From the NCBI RefSeq assembly GCF_004027225.2, contig NC_044277.2, forward strand, positions 33,574,812 through 33,638,811: 64,000 nucleotides of DNA, in the 5' to 3' direction. A program made the translations under genes and the position numbers. The notes below the pieces were generated by a model that was not told where the DNA came from, searched no databases, and saw nothing but the letters and a program-made list of their open reading frames with translations. Each line of letters opens with the position of its first letter. Position 1 is the stretch's first letter. This DNA comes from Strigops habroptila. Its lineage: Eukaryota > Chordata > Aves > Psittaciformes > Psittacidae. Shown here in pieces: positions 1 to 9,784 of the stretch.

Positions 1-3000
1 AAATACTGCTTCACAGAAGAAGGAAACCATCTGCTCTGCTAGGCAGGGATGACAACAAGGGGCTCAGACTGCAGTAAAGAGGCTGGACATAGGAGGTTTC
101 TGACTGACAAGACTCTAGATCTAGGGGAAGATTACCTGGGACATTGTGTTTTTCAGAACCAGTTAGAAAACTTCTGCCAGGAATGGCACAAGCACAGAGG
201 TCCTGCTGTAGGACAACCTACAAAATAATGTTTGAGGTCCCTTTCTGCTCTGCTACAGTTTAACACCCTTCAAGTTTGACCAAATGTGCGGAGTATGCTA
301 TGTGGAAAATGGCTGAAAAACACCAGCTCCCACTGTCTCCAGGAACATTTAGCCCTTGGTTTTCAGCAGCTGACCTGCTCCCCACAGAACAAAAGTGGTA
401 ACCATCTCTTTTCCAATATGTTTGTAGGCTTCCATTAAAAATTACCTGTGCTTAATCAGAGAGATTTAAGAACACTTATAAGTGCTGAGCAGATAAGGCA
501 TGGCATAACTTTACTACCAGCTTCTTGTTGCATTGTATTTGCAACAGATACATATTCTTCTATTATCATCCTAGACACCTCAACAAAGCGCCAGTAGTAG
601 TAACAACAATGGTAATGATGATGAAGATTTTGTACGGAGATTAGCAAAATCACATTAGTTTCTGATTCATGAATGTGCATTTGAAACCCTTCCTACCCTT
701 TGTCATTCTGCTCTGCTATTTACAGCTGTGTTCACTGTCAGAAATAAAAATGGTATGCCAAAAATAGAAACATATATGGAAACAAACCTACAGTCCTAGG
801 AAGGCCAGTGCAGTTTGTAGCTTCAGCAGCTGTTAGCAGGCTAAGGTAAGCTTGAAGCATCACTCTCATTCCCACCAAGGTCTACATTTTACTAAGCTAA
901 TGAATGTAAGACTTGCATAGTGGGAATCTTCAGTATGATTTGTATTTGTTATATGTCAGCTAATTCGAGGGAAAAGAAGAAGAATTTTTGATGAAAGTGG
1001 ATTTGAAGGGGTTATCTGCACTCCATTCAAACATTGATTGTACTGCACATCTATTTTGATATTCTTCTATTAAAAATCTGTAAAATGAAACTGAAGTGCT
1101 AGCAAGTAGAGAAGAGCATGAAGAGATAGAACAGGAAAATTCTGAGGATGGAATGAGTGACAAGTACATGTATTGCCTCAGCTTCAGACAAGACAAATTG
1201 TTTAATCTCTCAAAACTTTCCTTTTTTCAGGAGAATATGCACATGGTGAAAACAGTAGGCAGAATGTAGGTAGATAAAAACAGCTACCTTTGAGCTATGC
1301 TCATGCATAATAAAAATGAGAGATGTCAGTTTTGAAACCATCTTTGAGGCATAAGACTATGGCAGAAAAAAGATGGTACTTTAATGTCTAAATATACAAA
1401 GGTTAATGTTTGGGCTTGGGGCTTTTAGAAAGAAATATGTATAGTACCAGTGACAAGCAAGAGGTGGAACTCAGCACTCTAAAGGGTTAAAGTGAACTTT
1501 AGTCTTCCACCATTCACTCTCTGGTACTGTGTCTTCATAAATTTCCCCTGTTTATGGAGTGTTTTTGATGGCAAGCAATTCTTTGTTGAAAGTTAAGTGC
1601 TCTTTTATTTGAATAAATAAAGGCAGCTTTGGTTTGAATGAATACATTATTTTGACAAATGTTTATTGGAAACCCAATTATGGCTTCATAAATCAGTGCT
1701 ATCTGTGGTACATCAGGTGAGCTCACCCATGCCATCAAATGGCACGTTGAATATTAGCAGGATAATTAAAACAATTCTGTTGAATGTTGTCCCTCTTACC
1801 CAGGTCTGACAGTAGTCAAAACAGGAAGAAATTGTTTATTGTTTTTCTTTAATTTATTAAAATACTTCTTCTAAGATGTAATGGACATACTTCACAAAAA
1901 AGAAAAAAACACATTTGTTTTCAATTTGCAGTTAGGTTAAAATGACAAGGTCAGGCACAATGCATGAACTGAATGGCAGCTGAATTTCAAGAGTAGTCAG
2001 GGAACAGAAAAGATATGTATGAAGTCTATTGTTTGCACTTTACACCTAGGTGAAGTGGGGCTTTGTTTTGTCTGAAGTGGTCACTGATAATATGAAATAT
2101 GTCTAGAGCCAATTCATGTGCTTCCTTGTCCTCCTTGCTACAGTGATTCTGAGTTAGAATGACCAAATTAATGAGAAGTCATTTTCATAACTATGAAAAT
2201 GAAGAGAATCAAAGTGAAAATCTTGAACTCAAGGTCAAGAAGAAATGAAGGAGGTTAAAGCTGACAACAAATAAATAAGTCTACAGGGGACAAGCTAACA
2301 GGAATTCTGCTCTCTTGAGGCCCTCTGGCTGATGACAGCAAAAATGGAGATGTTCACAGTATCTGTGGCAGGACACCAAAGACCTGTTTAAGCTTTACAA
2401 AAGAATCTGCGTGATTTCCCAAAGGATTGTTTCCCAGTTTTAGGATATAGCTGGGCTGAATTTAATACACCCACTAGGACTTAGAGGCATAAAATAGGGA
2501 TCAAAACTTAAGTAACTGTATTTTGTGTGTACATGAAATAGTGTGATATAAATAGCTACCTAGATGCCTTCTTTACCAACTCAGCTTCAGTATAACATTC
2601 TTCTCAATGGCACAGAAGAGGGAACGAGGAGAACAACAGAAAGCAGCACAATATTCAACTTTTCTCCCATGAAAGAAAATGAGTGTTAGATGTTGGCCAG
2701 AATGATGGCAATGAAATACTTTTATATGGAATTTATCAGTTCACTGAAAGGAAAAAAAAAAAAGACCATGATATATTTTTTTGTTTCACCAAAAGTAACC
2801 TTCATCCAGAGCAAATTAGGCTCCAAATTTCTGGCATCTGGCAGCAGGCAGGCAACCTGGAGGCCCCAGGGCTGAAACTCCCACATTAGCACTTCTCAGA
2901 AGCTCATATTTCCCCAGAGATCTGCTTCTCAGATAACGTACAAAGTTTGAAGTCTTCTTCCAAGTAACAGTTAGACAAATTTTTGTCATTTTCTGCAAGA

Positions 3001-4771
3001 TAGACATAATATTCTCCCTTTTCCACTGAACCTTTTTCACTAGTCCCTTCTCAGGATTTCAGATGGACAAACAATAAGTGTGGGAAACAATATAGAATCA
3101 TTTAGGATCCTATTTTTTCATAGCAAAATAAGAGTACATTCAGCTTAAAAGCAGGCATGGATTTTGCTGCCAACAGCACCATCACCATTAATAAATATTC
3201 TGTACATAAAGTAGACAATTTAGGGCAATCATGGTGCATGAAGCAGGATGGAGCCATAGGCTTTTTCTCTTACTTAAGCAGCCATTCCAGGGCAAACAAA
3301 TCTAGAAATCTCTTTCCCAGAGTGGAGAAGTGAAGGTACTAGTTTATGTATTCATATTAGGAAAACTGTTGCTTAAATTTCATGGATTGTGCTTTTTTAT
3401 CTCTTAAATTCTGGACCTATGTTCTAGTTCCCCTTAAGCAGAAATGAGGGATTTTAGAAATAAACTTTCTACTACACTTCTTTTTCACACATATCCTCAA
3501 AAAGGCTTACCATTCAGTCCAAGAAATGAATTTGCTTGAATAGGATTAGGGAGATGTAAGTGGTTGAGAGTGGTTGAGAGAACTATGGAAATGGAACAGG
3601 AAAGAAACACATTTAGAAACTTTCCCAAGCTGTGCTAATGCTGGAGGGGTAACAAGATAAAGGCAGTCTGCAGTCCATGGACTTGACAAAAAGGCTCAAG
3701 ACACAGGTCTTCAACACCCTAGTTATCAACCAAAGCATCAGCCCTTCCTCAAAGTTTCATGGAAGTTTGCTGTCAATCAATAATGTTAACAGATTTGGTT
3801 CGTGGCAAAGTTTATCAGTTTTTCTTATCTCTAGTCTCTTTTCTCAAGCCCTGTTTCCTTTGCCTGTGGCTACTCTAACTGCACATGTGAATTATTGGAA
3901 GGGAGAACGGGGGGAGAGAAAGAGCCCCAATTTTCATAATTCAGATTTAAGATGCAGCAGCTCTGAAAGACTTAGCCGTAGATTTATTTCTGAAGAAGCT
4001 GTGGCTATAAAGCTTATTCTCTTTGTTATTGACTTAGCATTTGAACATAGGACTGAAATACCGTCTAATTTCACTGTGCCTTCTGCCAAAAAATCTTGAG
4101 AGACAAGCTGATTATTCCATCGTTTCCCAGCCCCTGTGAGTGCAATGCATCAGGACAGTTGCTTCTCTGTTCTACAGTGACAAGACAAAAGAAACTGCAC
4201 CACTGCATACCTTGCATAGCCTCCTACTTCAGCAGAAACCAGCATTTAAAGTATTATATCTTAGAGCTCAAAAGAGAGGAAAGCTTCAAGGAAGACAGTT
4301 CTTCCTTTATATGCAAGACTCCTGTTGCCGTCCATAAATCACTCTGGCTGCTATTGTAATCCAGAAGAACAAGCTGGCATCAGCCCTAAACACAGAAGGT
4401 TGTGAGAAAGATTAGCAGAACAAAACCAATAAAGGGGTCATTAAAACACCTAGAAGATAAAATGCTTGAAAATATCTCTCCAAATTTTCTTGTGGCAAGA
4501 CAGTGATTGAGCCATAAATCAAAGCTATGCTTCTTCAGGGGATATTTAGAGAGAAGGCCATACAATTTGTAACAATCCTCATCTAAAGAACTGCAGCTCT
4601 TACGCTAATGGGGAAGAGTAGATAACCGATCATCACCCTCTATTATTTCAAATGCACTCCTTTCCTTCCAGCAAGAAAAGCAAGCTTTGTTTTTAACAGA
4701 GTCAACATAAATGAATAGAATATTGTTTTAATGCTAGCTTTCATTTGATTAACTTTTAGCTTTCCCTATGT
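1..4771. other. Gene-free flank downstream of XKR9
   Basis: No exon, RNA gene or recognisable mobile element was seen here. The DNA is AT-rich and ordinary. A perfect two-copy tandem of a 10-base unit (TGGTTGAGAG) lies at 3561-3580. The longest open frame, 140 codons at 3677-4099 on the plus strand, has no recognisable domain and no codon pattern that would mark it as a gene. Confidence 0.6.
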
Positions 4772-4777
4772 TTTATT
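4772..4777 (-). terminator. Candidate poly(A) signal of XKR9
   Basis: AATAAA on the minus strand (TTTATT on plus), about 270 bases beyond the final XKR9 stop. It is the nearest hexamer I saw. AT-rich DNA produces such hexamers often, so support is weak. Confidence 0.25.
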
Positions 4778-5043
4778 TGCGTTGCTAAAAATGGAAACAG
4801 TGGATTGTGTTGGATGGATTAAATTACTTCTTTTTCAAAAGTTAGTTTGACCAGAACATAGAGAAATATTCATGTTATAAAGGCTTTGTACAGCGTCACT
4901 GAAAACAATAGTTATACAGAGCAAATAACTCTGGTCCATTATGTACTACTCAATGACAATACATGAGAAACAATGACAGAGGAACAGGCTGTCCAGCAAG
5001 CATTTGCTTTGAAGTCCACACAATAAAAAAAAATCTACATTGT

Positions 5044-5681
5044 TCACTGCATTATGAAATTTTGAAATCTACAGATTTTCACTCTATCTTTTTGTCCTGC
5101 CTTTCCATCAACTTCATCTGAACATGCATGTGGTCTGCAATAAGCAATGGGATGAAAACACCTATAATAAACAACAAGAAAAATAATACCTAATGCCAGA
5201 CTAAGAATAGTTAGGATGCTCACAATTGTAAAACTGATTTCCTTGATAACGGAAGGTTTCCAGAATATATATACAAACAAAATACCCAGAGTTACAACAG
5301 TCTGAGTAGCATAATAAATAGAAACTTATGTTTTTCTCCCCTTTATGTTAAAAAAGGTAAAAATTAGAATGATTTCAACAACAGTTCTGTACAGATATTC
5401 CATCTTCTTAGATTTGCAAAATGTTGTACCTTGTTTCAAAGTCCAGGTGAAGCCACAGATCCAAAGAAATATCGGCAGAATTACAGAACTTCTAACACTT
5501 AATAACTTGATCATTGTAATGCTGAGTATCCACGAAGTGATGGTAAGCAATTTATAGAAGAGACACACTAACCTGGAAAGCACAGGAAATTCATCTTTAT
5601 CAGGCAGAGATTTTTGTAATGATATCTGATAATCAACTGTTGAAAAGGAGATACCACCAAAGGACATAATAATGGCAACAT
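5044..5681 (-). CDS. XKR9: XKR9 last coding exon, with internal TAA
   Basis: The acceptor TTTTGTTTAG ends at 5682. The first two exon bases complete a Tyr codon begun in the previous exon, giving NFSQ-Y-VAIIMS. The frame runs to TAA at 5326-5328, then continues in the same frame (VSIYYATQTVVTLGILFVYIFW...) to the expected end ...CRFQNFIMQ and TGA at 5044-5046. The hydrophobic stretches before and after the stop correspond to the C-terminal membrane helices of the XK fold. A caspase-3 type DEVD-G motif lies at 5107-5118, in the cytosolic tail after the last helix. Mammalian XKR9 has lysine, as I recall it, where this copy has the TAA, so one base change could explain it. Confidence 0.85.
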
Positions 5682-6627
5682 CTAAACAAAACACGAGGAA
5701 AAATGTTAGACCAAAGAAAAAGATACTTATTTTGTGTTATAATTTCTGAATGAACTTTTGGACAAGTTCATGTTTTCTTAACACTTTCTTTATATCAATT
5801 TTATATTTTCTCTATGCTTCTGAACAAGTCACCTTCATTTTAAGGCTCAGTTTAGTTACCTAAATCTAGGCATCTAATGCTGTTTGGTATGCTTCTCGCC
5901 ACTAATTAATTTCCTAAGTTGTGTGTTGCATTTGCCATCTCCATTCACAGATGACTTAGAAATTCACAGAGTATTGCAAATAACCCATGAAAATTTAATT
6001 TTCAGCAGCTGATACTGGCTCTGGGGTGTCTATAATGTAGAAATCTATACGTAAGACTTGACCCTTCACATGGTCATATTTAGAGTAAGTCAATGTCTTG
6101 CCAGTAATTCTGCTAGTATTAGAGCTGGAAATGGTACAGTTCCTCTCTTGCTTCTGCAAGTGGAACCATATCATCCTATGGCTCTCTTCATCATATTGCA
6201 TTCTGCAATGCTGACATATCCTTAGTTTTTTCTGACTCTGTCCCCCATCTGTAACATGGATGATGGTAGTGGCAGCTCACAGGGCTGCTCTAAACACATT
6301 ACTGATTCCCAGATGCTCAGTTAGCAGTTTTAAAAGAAACTGTAAGCAAAAGCACATGAAACAAACTGTTCTGCAAATTATATACTAGTTGCATTACTTT
6401 CAAGTGATGTATCATGTTTATATTAGATTCCGTGACTTGTTATTGTGAAATCTTTCTTCTCATGGATTGAGCAGAATGGACCATCTATTAGTCAGAAATT
6501 CTAACTAAATGCAGAGTAATCATACGGCAGAGTGCATCTTTTCCAAGGCATGTTTAAAATGTTATCCAATCACGAGTTATCTTTTTAGGTAAGATACTCC
6601 ACTTGCAAATTGAGGAGAAGGACTCAC
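5682..6627 (-). other. XKR9 last intron
   Basis: A 946-base intron with donor GTGAGT and acceptor TTGTTTAG. It holds a 68-codon open frame at 5995-6201 on the same strand with no family similarity, which I take as chance. No repeat was recognised. Confidence 0.75.
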
Positions 6628-6851
6628 ATTGAGAGAAATTACTTTTGCCGTGTTCCATGAGGATATAAATCTGGACACAAAGTTGTGGTGTAGTCTCAAG
6701 AAAAGTCTTGAATATCCTGAGCATGTTAATATCAGTCACTACATCAATGGCTTGTTTCTGAAGGAGGTTGGGAGAGTCTGTTTCTGGTGCATCTCCACTG
6801 CTTTTTTGTTTAAATGCAGCTTGGTAGCCATATTTCAAAGCAAACCAATAC
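6628..6851 (-). CDS. XKR9: XKR9 penultimate coding exon
   Basis: This is a 224-base exon. The acceptor TTTTTATAG is followed by G, which completes a codon (probably Arg). Then come 74 codons starting YWFALKYGYQ and ending HGKSNFSQ, then one base before donor GTGAGT. It encodes the conserved XK-family block with DVVTDINMLRIFKTFLETTPQL. No stop or frameshift is present, so this exon is still intact. The codon phases at both ends fit the mammalian gene. Confidence 0.88.
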
Positions 6852-7909
6852 CTATAAAAAAGGAGACTTGATTAGACAGTGGTTTTTAGAACTACAATTC
6901 AATAAAATGATATAGCCTAACAATGTTTTTTCCAATGTCATTCTCCATTCACATTTTATCTTTGAATGTAATCCAGCACCTTCTGCTAAGATAAAATTTT
7001 GTTCGATATCTATCTAGTATCAGTGATATCAGATAATATTTTAAGCCCAACAATATCAGTGCAATGTAAAAACTACTAAAGCCGAATGAGACTTGCCTGA
7101 ATAAATATTACAAGCTTTATTCTGTTACATTCTTATTTCTTTAGAAGTACTGCATTTCTGAAAATTCTCCTAGCATCTCTCCTCAGTCTCTTTTTGAGAT
7201 ACTTGTTCAATTTCTTTGTATCCTTTTAAGAGTATTAGTGAATATCCAGCTGTGAACATCCACATCTATATAATACAGATCCATAAGCCCCAAGGATATC
7301 TGATGAATTGCAAACATGCAACAGGCTGAAAAAAAAATCACTACATTATTATTTTCTAAATACTCAGGAAGACTATAATTTCAGAAAATTATTTTCAAGA
7401 CACATGGGTTCCTGGGTTGACAAATTCTGTTAATAATCTGAGTGGTTTTACATGAAGAAGCCATTTGCCTTGGCAAATGAGTGCATCTGAATGACTTTTA
7501 GAACAGTTCTGGTTTATTTTCAATTAAGCTTAAACGAACACTTCCTCTAAAAAAGCAGTAAATTCAAAGATACATGGGATTAGTTAGTCACAACTGGTGT
7601 ATATTCTGTGTGGTAAAGAATCTTTTCTGGTTTGGATATCTTTAGTGCTCTGCTTAGAGATATATAAAAGCTATCTCTTATTCCCATTTTCAAGACCCTT
7701 GTTTCAGGCCTGGAGGTGGGTATAGCACCTTAGAGGGGAGAGAATGCTTAAGTTTTAATCAAAAATCATTTTGATAATTAAGGAAGGAACCAGCTGTTGT
7801 ACATGATAATGAGCACAAGTGTGTTTAGGAAAACAGGATGGTGGCTACAACCTGATGTAGGACCAGAACTGCACCTGCTGGAAATAATAGTATTTCTGCT
7901 GTCCCTAAT
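6852..7909. other. Non-coding stretch upstream of XKR9 exon 2
   Basis: AT-rich sequence with no recognisable exon or repeat. It should be XKR9 intron if the gene still starts at the island near 21.9 kb. Confidence 0.5.
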
Positions 7910-8275
7910 CATAGAATCCTAGAACGGTTGGGGTTGGAAGGGACCTTAAAGACCATCTGGTTCCAACCCCCGCTGCCAACTCCCCTGTGCTCAACCTCCA
8001 GGGTGATCTTGCCAGTCAGGGTCTTCCTGAAGATCTGCATGCCACCTCTCAAGTGCAGCACAAGATGGGGAGTGGATTCCTTCTTGAAACAAAAAGCATT
8101 GACCCTAAAAACACTGCAGGTACCTTGGGGCTGATAGACAGCCTGGAAGCCTTTACATTCTTTTCCCCCGGAGGGACACCTTCCACTAGACCAGGTTGCA
8201 CAAAGCCCCGCCAGCCTAGCCTTGGACACTGCCAGGGATGGGACGTCCACAGCTTCTCTGGGCAACCTGTGTCAA
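7910..8275 (-). mobile_element. CR1 LINE 3' fragment, split by an insertion
   Basis: The 7910-7972 part carries the typical CR1 3' end on the minus strand (ATCATAGAATC..., GGTTGGAAGGGACCTTAAAGA, CATCTGGTTCCAACCCC). The element resumes at about 8171 with GGGACACCTTCCACTAGACC and CCACAGCTTCTCTGGGCAACC, and fades at about 8275. About 190 bases of unrelated sequence, a polyubiquitin fragment, sit between the two parts. The CR1 copy is only the last few hundred bases of the element, with no reverse transcriptase left. Confidence 0.85.
7979..8165 (-). pseudogene. Polyubiquitin retro-fragment (UBB/UBC-like) inside CR1
   Basis: Read on the minus strand, this piece gives ubiquitin sequence across a unit junction. 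KKEST.HLVL.LRGG, the end of one unit, runs straight into MQIF.KTLTGK and ITLEVE, the start of the next; the Met codon is at 8038-8040. Further upstream a second reading frame shows ENVKA-like sequence at about 8150-8164 (residues 24-28 of a unit). The stretch between holds about 64 bases instead of about 102, so it has deletions and a frame change. The TITLEV block has lost one codon. No intron or promoter is seen. It is a decayed coding fragment, not a working gene, and lies in the same orientation as the CR1 around it. Confidence 0.85.
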
Positions 8276-9044
8276 TGGACTCATACACAGAGACACACAG
8301 CCCTGGTGAATGATCTGACTCATTGCACTACTACTTTGGAAGCCAAGGGAGGTAAGCAGTGCTCTTTTCAAAGATAGATTAAACGGGGAAATAGCCCATA
8401 AACAGGATTTTGATCATAACAGCCTTCAGAAATCACTTTTAAGCCTATTTCTGCCTACTCAGTCCCAGACATCTTGAGCTTCCAAAATTCTTCTCCAATG
8501 AACCTATTTTGACTGTAACTGGCAGGCAAGAACAGCATAAGCAGTCCTTGCTTCAAGAAAACTCACTGTTATTCAGCTGATTTTTCTAGCATTATAAACA
8601 TTGTAAAAGCCCTCCCCCTCAACAGAAGAATTTAGTTATCTGGATTATGAAGATTACATCATTCATTCAGATCTATTTTCTTGAGAAATCAAGCAGAACA
8701 CCACAGACTATCACTTGGTTATCTTACACAGTTGTACAAGCCTGCTAACATGGAGGCTGAGAAAGGCAAGGTCCTATGCCTTAGCTTGCCTCCTACTTGC
8801 ATTCCCTAAGGCTTCATCTAAGATGATTTCAAGATTCATGCCGAAGTGCCACAGGTTGCCGATTCCCTGATTGTCCATAGGATCATATGCACTACGGACC
8901 CCATGAAACCCATGCAGTTGCATTTCCTTTACATAGAAAACTGGGAACAGCAGATCATTAGACATCTGGATCTCACAGAATGACAGTATGACAGTGGAGC
9001 ACAGTCCCTTTCTGCTTACAAACAGAGCTAGGAAGAATCTTTGG
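8276..9044. other. Non-coding spacer between two CR1 copies
   Basis: No feature is firmly supported. A 63-codon minus-strand open frame at 8774-8965 has a protein-like mix of residues but matches nothing I recognise. Confidence 0.45.
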
Positions 9045-9784
9045 GGGCAATCCCAAGCACAGCTACAGGTTGGGTAGACAAGAGACTCAGAGCAGCCCTG
9101 CAGAGAAGGACTTTGGGGTGTTGGTTGATGAGAAATTTAACACGAGCAGGCAGTGTGTGCTTGTAGCCTAGAAAGCCAACCGTATCCTGGGCTGCATCAA
9201 AAGAAGTGTGACCAGCAAGTTGAAGGGGGTGATCCTGCCCCTCTATGCTGCTCTCCTGAGACCTCACTTGGAGTTTTGTGTACAGTTCTGGTGTCCTCAA
9301 CATAAAAAGGACATGGAGCTGTTGGAGCAAGTCCAGAGGAAGGCCACAAGGATGATATGGGGGCTGGAGCACCTCCCGTATGAAGACAGGCTGAGAAAGC
9401 TGGGGCTGTTCGGCCTGGAGAAGAGAAGGCTGCGTGAAGACCTCAGAGCAGCCTTCCAGTATCTGAAGGGGGCCTATAAGGATGCTGGGGAGGAACTCTT
9501 CATTAGGGACTGTAGTGGCAGGACAAGGGGTAATGGCTTCAAACTTTAGTTTAGATTAGATATAATGAAGAAGTTCTTTACAGTGAGGGTGGTGAGGCAC
9601 TGGAACGGGTTGCCCAAGGAAGTTGTGAATGCCCCATCCCTGGAGGTGTTCAAGGCCAGGTTGGATAGAGCTTTGAGTGACATGGTTTAGTGCGATGTGT
9701 CCCTGCCCATGGCAGAGGGGTTCAACTAGATGATCTTAAGGTCCTTTCCAACCCTAACTATTCTATGATTCTACGATTCTATGA
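9045..9784 (+). mobile_element. CR1 LINE fragment (RT tail plus 3' end)
   Basis: A plus-strand CR1 copy of about 740 bases. It encodes the end of the CR1 reverse transcriptase (ILPLYAALLRPHLEFCVQFW, then YEDRLRKLGLFGLEKRRLREDL, then FQYLKGAYKDAGEELF). It continues through the family 3' region (CTGGAGGTGTTCAAGGCCAGG) and ends in the 3' octamer-like repeat ATTCTATGATTCTACGATTC. Stops and indels break the frame, so it cannot move. Its 3' end marks it as a 5'-truncated insertion. Confidence 0.92.

Larger units (their letters stand above)
5044..6851 (-). pseudogene. XKR9: XKR9, XK-related protein 9 (two 3' coding exons; interrupted by in-frame stop)
   Basis: Known family role: XKR9 is a multi-pass plasma-membrane phospholipid scramblase. 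Caspase cleavage near its C-terminus switches it on to expose phosphatidylserine on dying cells. Two spliced exons match the family strongly: one with RYWFALKYGYQAAFK, MLRIFKTFLE and PQLCVQIYILMEHG, and one with STVDYQ.SL.KSLPDK, YKLLTITSW, LYR.VVEIILIFTFFNIKG and a C-terminal DEVDG. The frame between these exons joins correctly. Two defects are visible. First, a TAA at 5326-5328 stops the frame 93 codons before the normal end, although everything after it is still in frame and family-like. Second, the first coding exon (about 90 codons in mammals) is not present as an intact minus-strand open frame anywhere from 6852 to 22300. Identity is secure. Whether the locus is a dead gene, a truncated gene, or carries a base error is open. 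Confidence 0.8.

Noticed and set aside
3677-4099. A 140-codon plus-strand frame in the left flank
   Set aside because: No recognisable domain, promoter or splice context, and an ordinary composition for the region. Length alone does not support a gene.
5995-6201. A 68-codon frame in the XKR9 intron
   Set aside because: No XK-family similarity; the two flanking exons already join perfectly without it.
7967-8170. CCCCCG on both sides of the ubiquitin piece as a target-site duplication
   Set aside because: CR1 has a C-run at this point, and bases at 7973-7978 (CTGCCA) still look like CR1, so the repeat is probably coincidental.
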